A DNA stretch of 64,000 bases from Pseudovibrio ascidiaceicola (GTDB taxonomy: Bacteria > Pseudomonadota > Alphaproteobacteria > Rhizobiales > Stappiaceae): positions 186,001 through 250,000 of the forward strand of contig NZ_FOSK01000009.1 of NCBI RefSeq assembly GCF_900114245.1, given 5' to 3'. Positions 25,802 to 34,485 of the stretch are shown in pieces. The notes beneath the pieces are model-generated. The model did not search any database. It was not told the DNA's origin and saw only the letters and a list, made by a program, of their open reading frames with translations. How positions within the stretch are numbered: position 1 is the stretch's first letter; each line of letters starts with the position of its first letter. The translations under genes and the position numbers were made by a program.

Positions 25802-26578
25802 TTAGTACTTAAACATCTCAGAGAGGATACGTTCGTCCCAGCTGTGTTCATTATCGAACATGATGCAGCTTTGAGCTGTTGCATCCTGATAGATTGTCGT
25901 GCTGATAACATTTCGGAACTCACGGTGATCAGCTGCTGCGTTGACCGGGCGCTTATCTGCCTCAAGCACTTCAATTTTAACGGTGTTCTGCGTGGAGAGG
26001 AGGGCACCGCGCCAACGCCTTGGACGGAAGGCACTGATGGGGGTAAGTGCCATCAGGGGCGAGTCAATCGGCAGGATCGGACCGTGGGCTGACAGGTTAT
26101 AAGCTGTGCTGCCCTGGGGGGTTGAAATAATGATGCCATCACATGCCAGCTCTTCCATACGGACGCGGCCATCAACGGAGATGCGCAGCTTTGCAGCCTG
26201 ATGCGATTTGCGCAGGAAAGACACTTCATTGATTGCGCGGGCGATGAACTCATTTCCGTCTTTGTCGACAGCTTCAATGTTGAGTGGATGGAGAGGCGTT
26301 ATCTCTGCTTTTTCAAGGCGTTCGATCAAACCGTCGGTTTTGTACTCGTTCATGAGAAAGCCGACTGAGCCGCGATTCATGCCGTAGATCGGCATGCCTT
26401 TGTTCATAAACTTATGTAGATAAGAGAGCATAACTCCGTCGCCGCCGAGCGCGACAATGACGTCCGCGTCGTCTTGCGAAGCAGATCCGTACATCTTTTC
26501 AAGAGCTTGGCGTGCAGCAAGTGCTTCTGGCGTATCGCTGGAAACAAAGGCGATGCGGTTGATAGTTCTTCTCTTCAA
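25802..26578 (-). CDS. nadK: NAD kinase
   Basis: A 258-residue NAD kinase that phosphorylates NAD to NADP. The GGDG motif is at residues 45-48 in VALGGDGVMLSYLH, followed by the NEVSFLR segment with the NE/D motif, the LACDGIIISTPQGSTAYNLSAHGP block and a C-terminal QDATAQSCIMFD region. The length is normal. I chose the TTG at 26578, which has GGGAGGAG eight bases upstream and begins with KRRTINRIAFVSSD, the typical NadK N-terminus; the frame is open to 26596. The ribosome site lies inside a small hairpin. Confidence 0.93.
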   Translation of the reverse strand: MKRRTINRIAFVSSDTPEALAARQALEKMYGSASQDDADVIVALGGDGVMLSYLHKFMNKGMPIYGMNRGSVGFLMNEYKTDGLIERLEKAEITPLHPLNIEAVDKDGNEFIARAINEVSFLRKSHQAAKLRISVDGRVRMEELACDGIIISTPQGSTAYNLSAHGPILPIDSPLMALTPISAFRPRRWRGALLSTQNTVKIEVLEADKRPVNAAADHREFRNVISTTIYQDATAQSCIMFDNEHSWDERILSEMFKY

Positions 26579-26586
26579 AGACGGCT

Positions 26587-26604
26587 CCTCCCTCAAAAAG
26601 GAGG
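26587..26604 (-). promoter_or_regulatory. Hairpin covering the nadK ribosome-binding site
   Basis: On the nadK mRNA, CCTCC (26604-26600) can pair with GGAGG (26591-26587), the ribosome-binding core, around an eight-base loop. The start TTG follows eight bases later. The 5-bp stem could lower translation initiation; whether it matters in the cell is unknown. Confidence 0.4.
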
Positions 26605-26934
26605 TAGCATGACTTTGGGAAAATTCAAACTGCCTTTATGTCGCTTCTCGTCGGATTGCCAATGGATTAGAGCCTGTTCCGCCGGTTTGGGCTGTTAAAT
26701 ATACATAGATACTATAAGTATTGTGTTGTGTATTTGTGCAATACTACTTGTTTGTGTTCGAATAAACATCAAGGTACTGAATTGCAACAGTTGTTGCTTT
26801 GGTTGTTTGGAGGGGTTTTTGTTAAAATAACTTTCGAGTATGTTGAATGTGTTGCAGATGGTTGAAATTATTTCAAGATATCAATTATCTACAATGTTGC
26901 GACCAGAATATACTGCTTACCTTTTCTTATAGAT

Positions 26935-27014
26935 ATTTGTCGGTGAGACCTTTTGAGCTTTAAACAAGAGGTCGGTGGGAGCTTTTGCGCGGCGGCAAGA
27001 GCTCCCACCTTTTT
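26935..27014 (+). ncRNA. Candidate small RNA with two adjacent hairpins
   Basis: Between nadK and anmK, both on the minus strand, a + strand terminator exists with no + strand gene. GACCTTTT (26947-26954) pairs with AAGAGGTC (26966-26973), and directly next to it GGTGGGAGCT (26974-26983) pairs with AGCTCCCACC (27000-27009), followed by five T. The two abutting stems would stack. The 5-prime end is unknown; I put it near 26935 where the double hairpin begins. No credible promoter was found by eye, which lowers confidence. The rest of the 26597-27031 gap is AT-rich with nothing else seen. Confidence 0.4.
26974..27014 (+). terminator. Intrinsic terminator in + direction between nadK and anmK
   Basis: A 10-bp perfect GC-rich stem (26974-26983 with 27000-27009) and TTTTT at 27010-27014. 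Only the + direction has a U-tract. Confidence 0.75.
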
Positions 27015-27031
27015 ACATTTGGTAGGTCCGT

Positions 27032-28174
27032 CTAGCTGGTGTGTTGGTGCGGAACTGCTTTTGTACCACCTGACATCGCCACTGGAACGCCTGTGGTTCC
27101 CGGGAAACTGATTGGTAAATTGCGATCACATCTGGCGGCGAGGAAGGCGAAGCATTCGGCCTCCACTGCATCACCGCGCCAGCCAAGTTCTTCTGCCTGA
27201 ATGATTTTTACGTTTGCCCGCGCTTCGATCTCTTTCAGAAGCTGAGGGTTTTTTCGTCCGCCACCGCAGGCTACCAAGCGAGCCGGGTGCTTTGGTAGCA
27301 TGTCCAGCCCTTTGCCGACTGCGCTTGCTGAAAATGCAGTGAGCGTTGCTGCGCCGTCTTGCAGAGAAAGGTCGGTTGCCATGTCTTTTGTGAAGCTGTT
27401 GCGGTCGAGGGATTTGGGGAAGGCTTCGGTGAGATAGGGGTGTTCGAGAAGCGTTTTGAGGCGGTCTTCGTCGACTTGTCCGCTGGCTGCGATGAGGCCG
27501 TCGCGGTCCATGTCACCGCGATTATGGGAGCTAATCCAATCGTTTATGGGTGCATTGGCCGGGCCGGTGTCGAAGGCGATGAGGGTGTTATGCCCATCCC
27601 ACCATGAGATGTTGCCGACGCCGCCCAGGTTCAGGATGGCGGTATCCGTTGGATCGTCAGAGAGGCCAGCGCTTCTCAAGAGGGCCTGATGGTAGATGGC
27701 TGCGAGGGGTGCGCCTTGTCCACCTGCTTTTATGTCCTGCGTTCTGAAGTCGTAAATCACTGGAATGTCGAGCATATCAGCGATGATCTGACCGTCACCT
27801 AGCTGACGGGTTGCACCTTTCTGGCCACCTTTCGGTGCCCGGTGCAAGACGGTTTGGCCGTGAAAACCGATCAACGCAATATTTTGCGTTGAAATGGAGT
27901 TTTTTGAAAGGAAATGTGAAATCGCACGGGCCTGACCTTCGCTCAATGCCTTTTCTGCCCGGGCGAAGATTTCTGGTTCTTCGGAGGCAAAGTTCCACTC
28001 CTGAGCGGCAGCCATTGCTTCCGCGATCAGCTGGTTGGTCTCAGGGGGATAACTTGCCAGTGTATAAGGGCCGAACTCTTCGATGGTTTGTCCATCGGTT
28101 TTCAGCATGGCGATGTCGACGTTGCCGTCCATTACCGTTCCGGTCATCAGACCGATGCACCATTGTGCCGCCAT
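27032..28174 (-). CDS. anmK: Anhydro-N-acetylmuramic acid kinase
   Basis: A 380-residue AnmK of the ASKHA superfamily that phosphorylates and opens 1,6-anhydro-MurNAc recovered from the cell wall, giving MurNAc-6-phosphate. Signatures are the opening [12 protein letters not shown], the [13 protein letters not shown] segment, [12 protein letters not shown] and [11 protein letters not shown], and the nucleotide-binding [12 protein letters not shown]. The length is normal. In Rhizobiales anmK often lies divergent from tyrS, but tyrS is not at this locus. It is divergent from the ompW-like gene. Confidence 0.94.
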   Translation of the reverse strand: MAAQWCIGLMTGTVMDGNVDIAMLKTDGQTIEEFGPYTLASYPPETNQLIAEAMAAAQEWNFASEEPEIFARAEKALSEGQARAISHFLSKNSISTQNIALIGFHGQTVLHRAPKGGQKGATRQLGDGQIIADMLDIPVIYDFRTQDIKAGGQGAPLAAIYHQALLRSAGLSDDPTDTAILNLGGVGNISWWDGHNTLIAFDTGPANAPINDWISSHNRGDMDRDGLIAASGQVDEDRLKTLLEHPYLTEAFPKSLDRNSFTKDMATDLSLQDGAATLTAFSASAVGKGLDMLPKHPARLVACGGGRKNPQLLKEIEARANVKIIQAEELGWRGDAVEAECFAFLAARCDRNLPISFPGTTGVPVAMSGGTKAVPHQHTS

Positions 28175-28640
28175 TTATTCCCCCACTCACAAAACCCGGT
28201 AGACTTAAACCTGAAGAGACTTCGGTTGGAACCTGATGTTGCAAGGAAGGGTGTGTGCCTTGTGGATCGGCCTGCGCGAAGTCTTAACTTCATAGCTGCT
28301 TCTGGTCGTGGTGACAAACGCTGGAACGATGGAGGGTTGTGTGTTTTCAGCTGGAGATTGTGGTCATCGGAGATATCGCCAAGCGTTCTACGTATCAAAC
28401 CTAGTGATGGGTTGAGGTCATGGAAACGTACTTGATCTTGTCGCACTCCAACGAATATGTTAGTTTTTATGCGGAAAATGTCTATTTGAAATCAACATTT
28501 CACATTCTTTATCCGGCAAAATTACTATTATAAATAGTACTTATATTATCAATGCTGGTTTGATGCACCTCAATGCTCACGTGCCCCGCTCTCAATAATT
28601 GGAATAAGTGTAAAATTCTCTTATTCAACTGGAGGTGGAG
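28175..28640. other. Divergent intergenic region anmK-ompW with a 15-bp palindrome
   Basis: This 466-base gap must hold both promoters. An inverted repeat, ACTATT-ATA-AATAGT, lies at 28524-28538, about 100 bases ahead of the OmpW start, in strongly AT-rich DNA. It could be a regulator site for ompW. No gene, riboswitch or FNR-type TTGAT-N4-ATCAA box was recognised. Confidence 0.45.
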
Positions 28641-29333
28641 ATGAGTTTGAAAAGGGTGATGGGCCTGATGGTCACTGCTGCGATGGTGGTGCCTGCCGGG
28701 CAGGTTTTGGCAGCGGATATGCCTGTGCCACAGGAAGATATCATGGCTGCGGCTGCATCTGAAAAGAGCCCTTGGCAGATCCGTGTGCGCGCTTTGGGTG
28801 TGGTTCCGATGGATGAGGGACATGTCAACGGTGTCTCAGGGTCTGATCTGTCATACTCGAGTACAGTGGTTCCAGAGTTGGACATCACCTATTACTTCAC
28901 TGACAATATTGCAGCTGAGTTGGTTTTGGGCACTACTTGGTCAGATGTTGATGGTGATGGTAGCCTTCCAGGCATAGGTGTAAGTGACGTTGGGGAGACT
29001 TGGATCCTCCCACCAACGCTTACTTTGCAATACCACTTCACCAATTTTGGCGCTTTCAAGCCTTATATTGGTGCAGGTATTAACTACACGATTTTCTATA
29101 ATCAAGACGATGGAAAAGACTCCAAGAAACTTGATATAGAAAACACGTTTGGTGCAGCTCTACAGGTTGGTTTCGACTACATGGTTGACGACCATTGGGG
29201 CGTGAACTTTGACGTTAAAAAATTGTTCCTTGAAGCAGACTACGATGCAACGTTGAATAACGACGCAAAAGTTTCGGGTACCGCTGAACTTAACCCTTGG
29301 CTGATTGGTGCTGGTGTTACCTATCGCTTCTAA
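28641..29333 (+). CDS. OmpW family outer membrane protein
   Basis: A 230-residue outer-membrane beta-barrel with a signal peptide (hydrophobic core up to about residue 25, cleavage near VLAADMP). The OmpW pattern is clear: WQIRVRALGVVPMDEG at the mature N-terminus, ELDITYYFTDNIAAELVLG, LPPTLTLQYHF, KPYIGAGINYT and a terminal aromatic residue (YRF) required for barrel assembly. OmpW forms an eight-stranded channel for small hydrophobic molecules. The ATG at 28641 follows GGAGGT by four bases. It ends in a terminator. Confidence 0.93.
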   Translation: MSLKRVMGLMVTAAMVVPAGQVLAADMPVPQEDIMAAAASEKSPWQIRVRALGVVPMDEGHVNGVSGSDLSYSSTVVPELDITYYFTDNIAAELVLGTTWSDVDGDGSLPGIGVSDVGETWILPPTLTLQYHFTNFGAFKPYIGAGINYTIFYNQDDGKDSKKLDIENTFGAALQVGFDYMVDDHWGVNFDVKKLFLEADYDATLNNDAKVSGTAELNPWLIGAGVTYRF

Positions 29334-29357
29334 GGCTTCATAGCTGTATTAAAAGTT

Positions 29358-29388
29358 AGGCTTGGATGTGTGAGCACCCAAGCCTTTT
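29358..29388 (+). terminator. Terminator between ompW and the ABC operon
   Basis: AGGCTTGG at 29358-29365 pairs with CCAAGCCT at 29378-29385, followed by a T run. It lies between convergent genes and also closes the ABC operon's far side. Confidence 0.82.
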
Positions 29389-29409
29389 GTTTTGCGTGAT
29401 GCCAAGCTT

Positions 29410-30498
29410 TTAGGCGGTTTCCAGCGCCTTTTCGGTGTTCACCCGTACCGCCTGACCTTCTGCATCGAAGAAGTGGGTGAGGGCAGGGTCAAAGGCGAGG
29501 CCGACTGTGTCGCCCGCTTTGTAGTGTTCCAGACCTGACAGTCTCACAAGGACGGTTCCCAAGTTCTCAGCGGCAACGTAGATGAACAGATCTGCACCAA
29601 GGTATTCGACGTGTTCCACCGTTCCGGTCATTGCGGCGTCAGCAGAAGACACCACGCTGATATGTTCTGGGCGGATGCCCAGTTTTATGGGAGTGCCTTC
29701 GTTTTGTGTGAAGGGGGACGGTTGTTCAGAGTGTCCGGCCAACGAGAACGTGTCTTTGCCAAACTCAACGGGCAGGATGTTCATCTTTGGTGAGCCGATG
29801 AACTGAGCCACGAACAGGTTGTTTGGGCGTTCATAGAGGTCGCGAGGCGAGCCGACCTGCTCGATGCGGCCAGACTGCAGAACCACGATCTTGTCTGCCA
29901 ACGTCATTGCTTCCACCTGATCGTGGGTTACGTAGATCATGGTGGCATCCAAATTGCGGTGTAGTTTTGCAATCTCGAAACGCATCTCAACGCGCAGTGC
30001 TGCATCAAGGTTAGAGAGTGGCTCGTCAAACAAGAAAGCTGCTGGATCGCGAACGATGGACCGGCCAATGGCAACGCGTTGTCGCTGACCACCAGACAAG
30101 GCTTTCGGGCGGCGATCGAGATACTCCTCCAGCTGAAGGACCGCGGCTGCCTTGTTGACCTTGGCTTCTATCTCGGATTTTGGCGCGCCAGCGGTTTTCA
30201 GTGCAAAGCCCATGTTTTCCCGCACGCTCATATGCGGGTAGAGTGCATAGCTTTGGAACACCATGGAGAGCCCGCGCCCTGACGGTGGCAGAGCAGTGAC
30301 GTCCTTGCCGTCAATGTGTACACTGCCGCGGCTGGCTTCTTCCAGACCGGAGATCACCCGCAAGAGGGTGGACTTGCCGCAGCCAGAGGGACCAACAAAG
30401 ATGACGAACTCACCGGGATTGATCTCAAGATCAATCCCTTTGATGACCTGAAGATCACCAAACCATTTTTCGACACCCTCAAGGCGAATAGCTCCCAT
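29410..30498 (-). CDS. Sugar ABC transporter ATP-binding protein (MalK/UgpC type)
   Basis: A 362-residue ATPase of a carbohydrate importer. It has Walker A GPSGCGKST (about residues 38-46), signature LSGGQRQRV, Walker B FLFDEPLSNLD, the His switch in THDQVEAM, and a C-terminal OB/TOBE regulatory domain (about 235-360) typical of MalK, UgpC and AglK. It is the last gene of the minus-strand operon, 15 bases after the hydrolase stop. It energises the two permeases encoded upstream. The specific sugar is not determined by this subunit. Confidence 0.94.
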   Translation of the reverse strand: MGAIRLEGVEKWFGDLQVIKGIDLEINPGEFVIFVGPSGCGKSTLLRVISGLEEASRGSVHIDGKDVTALPPSGRGLSMVFQSYALYPHMSVRENMGFALKTAGAPKSEIEAKVNKAAAVLQLEEYLDRRPKALSGGQRQRVAIGRSIVRDPAAFLFDEPLSNLDAALRVEMRFEIAKLHRNLDATMIYVTHDQVEAMTLADKIVVLQSGRIEQVGSPRDLYERPNNLFVAQFIGSPKMNILPVEFGKDTFSLAGHSEQPSPFTQNEGTPIKLGIRPEHISVVSSADAAMTGTVEHVEYLGADLFIYVAAENLGTVLVRLSGLEHYKAGDTVGLAFDPALTHFFDAEGQAVRVNTEKALETA

Positions 30499-30512
30499 TC
30501 TTCCGTTCCTCC

Positions 30513-31799
30513 TCAGGCTGCTTTAGCGGTCAGGCTTGGTGTGGCCCATGTGAGCCAGATAGCGGATGTCCATGAGAAGGAGTTGCCGCCAGCACCTTCA
30601 CCCGTGATTGGATCAAAGTATTCCGCAAAATCACTCTTTTCGATCAGTGCAACGGTGTCTGTGCGCAGGCGCTCAGCCCGGGCTGTATCGCCCATATCTG
30701 CAAACCCAGTTGCGATAAGGTAGTTGATGATGCCCCAGACCGGACCACGCCAGTAGCGCATGCTTTCAAACAGTGGATGATCCGGATCGTAGCTTGGCAT
30801 GGTGTAGTTGACCTTTGCTGCGATACGATCGAAATGCGCTTGTGTTGGATTGATGTACTTTTCTTCGCGAATGCCTGCATATGGTGCGAGGAATGAGGCA
30901 CTAGAGATGCCATCTCCCAAAACATCGTTGCGCAAGTCGTAGGTGCAGAAGGCTTGCTTCTCTTCGTTCCAGAGTTTTGCGATGCCTTTTTCTGTTAGGG
31001 CAATCCATCCCTTCAGTTCTTCTGCTGCGTCTGTCTCGCCCAGCGCTTCTGCCATGGCCAGTAGGTCACGATCTGCGCGTAGCAGAATGAAGGTGTTGCC
31101 TGGGTCTGCGACGAAGAATGGACACTGGTCTGCTACAATTTTTGGATCCCAATTGTTGTCGCGGCCAAACTTCACAATTGCCAGATAGCGGTCGTAGTCG
31201 ATTTTCTTTGGACGCATCTCCGGATTGACGTGTGAGGTGTCCTTGCGGGTGTAGTCGCCGATTTCGGAGATATCGACGTGACTTGCTGCGTTGTCCCAGT
31301 CTGGCAGATTATCGCGACCAGATTCCCATGGGTGCATGATGGCAATCACGCCGTGACCTTCCGGATCGCGGTAGGTGTGGTACCAGCGGTGCCAAGCCAG
31401 CAGTTTAGGGAAAAGGGTTTTGATTTTCTCTATGCCTGCTTCCGTGTTGTCTTGCTCAAACAAGCGGCGGACAACGGTTGCTGCCACTGGTGGCTGGGAG
31501 TGGCCGGAGGTTGGGATCTTCGGATTTGTGGTTCCCCAGACGGACGGACCTGGGAAGTAACTTGGGTCATCCTTGCGGAAGATGATGTGTGGGACCATGC
31601 CGTCATCCCACTGACCTTCGAAGAGCAGTTCGATCTCTTCCCAGGCCCGTTCCATGTTGAATGTGGCAAAGCCGAGGGCGACGAAGGCGCTGTCCCAATT
31701 CCATTGGTAAGGGTAGAGGCCTTTGGTTGGGATGGTGTAGCCGCCCAGATCATTTTCCTTAAGGATGGAAATGGCCTGATTGTCGAGTTGTGCGGACAT
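30513..31799 (-). CDS. MGH1-like/GH63-type glycoside hydrolase
   Basis: A 428-residue (alpha/alpha)6-barrel hydrolase. It has YQWNWDSAFVALGFATFNMERAWEEIELLFEGQWDDGMVPHIIF, the acidic HPWESGRDNLPDWD block, MRYWRGPVWGIINYL and the C-terminal EYFDPITGEGAGGNSFSWTSAIWL motif, all characteristic of the glucosylglycerate/mannosylglycerate hydrolase (GH63, MGH1-like) group. The length is close to the about 446 residues of the mycobacterial glucosylglycerate hydrolase. There is no signal peptide, so it acts in the cytoplasm on imported glycoside. It lies inside the ABC transporter operon. Confidence 0.85.
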   Translation of the reverse strand: MSAQLDNQAISILKENDLGGYTIPTKGLYPYQWNWDSAFVALGFATFNMERAWEEIELLFEGQWDDGMVPHIIFRKDDPSYFPGPSVWGTTNPKIPTSGHSQPPVAATVVRRLFEQDNTEAGIEKIKTLFPKLLAWHRWYHTYRDPEGHGVIAIMHPWESGRDNLPDWDNAASHVDISEIGDYTRKDTSHVNPEMRPKKIDYDRYLAIVKFGRDNNWDPKIVADQCPFFVADPGNTFILLRADRDLLAMAEALGETDAAEELKGWIALTEKGIAKLWNEEKQAFCTYDLRNDVLGDGISSASFLAPYAGIREEKYINPTQAHFDRIAAKVNYTMPSYDPDHPLFESMRYWRGPVWGIINYLIATGFADMGDTARAERLRTDTVALIEKSDFAEYFDPITGEGAGGNSFSWTSAIWLTWATPSLTAKAA

Positions 31800-31838
31800 A
31801 GTAGATACTCCGATGTTTTTTCTTTTTGACAGTGCCGC

Positions 31839-33068
31839 TTAGCCTTTGACGCTGCCTGCTGTGAGGCCCTGAACGAGAAAACGTTCGAACCACAGGAAGA
31901 TGCCAAGAACAGGGACTGTTGCGATGACCGCACCGGCCATCAGGTGTTGACGTGGGACTTCAGAGGAATTGAGAGACACGACACCGCGAGAGAGGGTGAA
32001 GATGTCTGGATCATCCAGGAACATGAAGGCGAAGAGGAACTCGTTCCACGCGATCATGAAGACGTAAAGAGATACAGAGGCCAGCGCTGGTAAGGATAGC
32101 GGCAGAGTGATCTTGAGGATCACGCCCAGACGGCTGAGACCATCCATCAGACCCGCTTCTTCCAGCTCTGCAGGCAGGCCTTTGAAGTAGCCTTGCAGCA
32201 TGTAGAGGGCAACCGGAATGGTGGTTGCTGGATAAACGATGAGCAGGCCAGTCAATGAGTTGCGCAGGCCCAACTGAGAGAAAACGGCGTAAAGCGGGAT
32301 CACCAATACGATTGCAGGCACCATGTATATGAGCAGTACGGAGCGGGACATCCAGGAGCGACCCGGAAAGTTCAGGCGGGAGACGGCGTAAGCTCCCGGG
32401 ACTGAGAACAGCAGGGTCAGGATGACGGTGGCCACTGAGACAATGGCGGAAACTGTCAGATAGGTGCCGAAGTTGAACTGAGTGAACAGCTCCACGTAAG
32501 AACGGAACATGCCTGACAGACCGCCGGAGAGGTCGATGGATAAATCCAGTGGGTTGCCGAGCAGTTGCTGCTGGCTCTTCAGGCTGGTCATGACCATGAC
32601 ATAGAACGGCAGGGCGACCATAACGGTGAAGATGACAAAACCGACACCCTTGGCCACACGCAGGAAGACGACTTCCTTCTCGTATCGCGTGAGAGTGCCT
32701 TTCGGTGTGTCTGCCATTGTCTGGCGATTGGACCAGAAGGTTATGGCCACGAAGGAGACCAGTGCGAGGAGCTGCCAGAGAGGTTCGACAGAAAGCGGCA
32801 AAGCAAATGGAGCGCCGAAGGTTGCTGCCAGCAGGGCCAGCAGGATGATAACGGCAGGGGCATATTTTTGCCCGGCGCTTGCGGCCTTTCCATCCCAGAG
32901 ATGGGTGAAGAGTGCGCCCAGCGCGGAGGCGAGGACAGCAGCACCCACTTGCGGGATGGCGAGCTCTCCAGTGATGAGTGTCAGGGTGACACCAATCACG
33001 ATCATGGCCAGAAAGCCCCAGACGGCGCCGCTTAAGGCGGAAAGAACGTAGCTGTTTAGCAATCTCAT
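31839..33068 (-). CDS. Carbohydrate ABC permease, MalG-like with N-terminal membrane extension
   Basis: A 409-residue permease. The C-terminal 280 residues are a standard MalG-type domain with the EAA loop EEAGLMDGLSRLGVILKITLPL and six membrane helices. The first about 130 residues are extra: they contain about four hydrophobic segments (for example GAVWGFLAMIVIGVTLTLI and AVIILLALLAATFGAPFAL) joined by a short cytoplasmic linker ending TRYEKEVVFLRVAKG. That extension is not part of normal MalG. It overlaps the MalF-like gene by four bases (33065-33068). Confidence 0.92.
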   Translation of the reverse strand: MRLLNSYVLSALSGAVWGFLAMIVIGVTLTLITGELAIPQVGAAVLASALGALFTHLWDGKAASAGQKYAPAVIILLALLAATFGAPFALPLSVEPLWQLLALVSFVAITFWSNRQTMADTPKGTLTRYEKEVVFLRVAKGVGFVIFTVMVALPFYVMVMTSLKSQQQLLGNPLDLSIDLSGGLSGMFRSYVELFTQFNFGTYLTVSAIVSVATVILTLLFSVPGAYAVSRLNFPGRSWMSRSVLLIYMVPAIVLVIPLYAVFSQLGLRNSLTGLLIVYPATTIPVALYMLQGYFKGLPAELEEAGLMDGLSRLGVILKITLPLSLPALASVSLYVFMIAWNEFLFAFMFLDDPDIFTLSRGVVSLNSSEVPRQHLMAGAVIATVPVLGIFLWFERFLVQGLTAGSVKG

Positions 33069-34396
33069 AGCCCTTCCTCCTTGGTGGAGAAGCGGATGAA
33101 CAAGGTGGCGAAGGTGACAAGAACAACAAAGACGACCACAGCAACGGCAGCCCCGACTCCCAGATTGGAGAGGGCGAAGCCTTGCTCGTACACATCCACA
33201 GTCAAGGTGCGTGTTCCGGCATTGCCGCCAGTGAGCAGGAAGATGTCGTCGAACTTGTTGAAGGTCCAGATGAAGCGCAGCAGGAAGAGGACTGACAAGA
33301 TGCCCATGAGTTGCGGCAGGGAGATGTACCAGAACTGCTGCATTGGAGTAGCGCCGTCCATTTCGGCTGCTTCATAGATGTCGGTTGAAACGGATTGCAT
33401 GCGGGCCAGAATGAAGAGGAAGGACAGCGGGAAATAACGCCATGCTTCAAACGCGATGACTGTTGAGAGCGCCAGAGGGAACTCGAAGGAGGTTCCGAAC
33501 AGGTGCAGGTCCACTGCGCGCTGGCCGAAGAAGTTTACCGGTTCTGCGAGAACACCCATTTTGGTGAGCAGGGCGTTCAGGGTTCCGGAGAACGGATCCA
33601 GCAGCACGACCCAGGTGAAGGCGACGGCGATCACCGGAGACACGTAGGGGAACAGGAAGAGCCCGCGCAGAATGCCTCTGCCCTTGAAGGAGGTGTTGAG
33701 GAGCTGTGCTGCAAACAGGCCGAGGACCAGCGCACCCGCTGTGCCGAAAATGGTGTAGTAGAACGTTACACGCAAAACGCTCCAGAACTCGTCACTGTCG
33801 AACACACGGCGGAAGTTTTCGAGTGTAAAGGTGCCGTTGGTGAGCACACTGTCTGCGTCGCCATAGGAGACTGGTTTGCTGGCTTTTTCAGGTTTTCTCA
33901 GGCCAAGGTATTCGTCGGAGACCGTGCCTGAAATGACCAGCTTTTCACGGGCCTTGCCCTCAAGCGTACCAAGGTCGCACTGGATATCAATACCTTTGAG
34001 AGAGCAGGCGTCCGGCAATTGCTGTGCGGTGAAACCGGGTGGGAGGATGTCGGTAAAACCTGCGTTTGCGATGGAGTTTTTCTGGGAGGAATTCCTGACG
34101 CGGTACTCCAGTGTTGCCGGATCGCCTGCCTGCTTTGGTTTGCCTTTGACGCGCTCGTTGATGAGGACTTTTGGAGCACGTAGATCGCCCAGCTCCACGG
34201 GTTTGAAGCTGATCCAGAAGTTTGCGACCAGGGGGCCGAGAACAATTGCGAGGATGATCAGAAACGTGGGCGCCAGCATGGTGTAGGCAAGGCGTGCTTC
34301 CCGCTTTTGCATGGGGCCTGCGCCTTTGGGCGGTTGGCTTATGCTTTCACCTGCTGTGGTCACGGATTTTCCGGCCTGATCGGCTATGGCGCTCAT
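33065..34396 (-). CDS. Carbohydrate ABC permease, MalF-like with periplasmic insert
   Basis: A 443-residue permease partner. After the first membrane helix (about residues 38-60) comes a periplasmic segment of about 90 residues (76-165): VKGKPKQAGDPATLEYRVRN and ADILPPGF-like TDILPPGFTAQQLPDAC, resembling a DUF11-type immunoglobulin-like repeat with two Cys (131 and 140) that may form a disulfide. The remaining part has the permease helices and the EAA loop YEAAEMDGATPMQQFWYISLPQL. E. coli MalF also has a large periplasmic loop, but in another position and of different fold. Operon neighbours are the binding protein and MalG-like gene. Confidence 0.92.
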   Translation of the reverse strand: MSAIADQAGKSVTTAGESISQPPKGAGPMQKREARLAYTMLAPTFLIILAIVLGPLVANFWISFKPVELGDLRAPKVLINERVKGKPKQAGDPATLEYRVRNSSQKNSIANAGFTDILPPGFTAQQLPDACSLKGIDIQCDLGTLEGKAREKLVISGTVSDEYLGLRKPEKASKPVSYGDADSVLTNGTFTLENFRRVFDSDEFWSVLRVTFYYTIFGTAGALVLGLFAAQLLNTSFKGRGILRGLFLFPYVSPVIAVAFTWVVLLDPFSGTLNALLTKMGVLAEPVNFFGQRAVDLHLFGTSFEFPLALSTVIAFEAWRYFPLSFLFILARMQSVSTDIYEAAEMDGATPMQQFWYISLPQLMGILSVLFLLRFIWTFNKFDDIFLLTGGNAGTRTLTVDVYEQGFALSNLGVGAAVAVVVFVVLVTFATLFIRFSTKEEGL

Positions 34397-34439
34397 TGCG
34401 CTGTGCTCCTGATATCACTTTGGGGTTTGGTGGATTGAG

Positions 34440-34466
34440 AGCCCGCAGACCTGAGGCCTGCGGGCT
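34440..34466 (-). promoter_or_regulatory. Intercistronic hairpin after the binding-protein gene
   Basis: AGCCCGCAG at 34440-34448 pairs with CTGCGGGCT at 34458-34466 around a nine-base loop. No U-tract follows on the minus strand. A hairpin like this after a binding-protein gene often protects the upstream message and raises its level relative to the permeases. Confidence 0.6.
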
Positions 34467-34485
34467 GGGATCACGGCGTCAGGCC

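Noticed and set aside
26880-26935. A sigma-70 promoter for the second small-RNA candidate (TTGCGA at 26897, TATACT at 26909).
   Set aside because: The hexamers are only six bases apart, and no other pair has acceptable spacing.
28175-28640. FNR-type box controlling ompW.
   Set aside because: No TTGAT-N4-ATCAA match was found; TTGAAATCAA lacks the spacing.
32011-33195. A 394-codon minus-strand frame overlapping the MalG-like permease in another frame.
   Set aside because: Out-of-frame shadow of two clear permeases; composition is Arg/Pro/His-rich nonsense.
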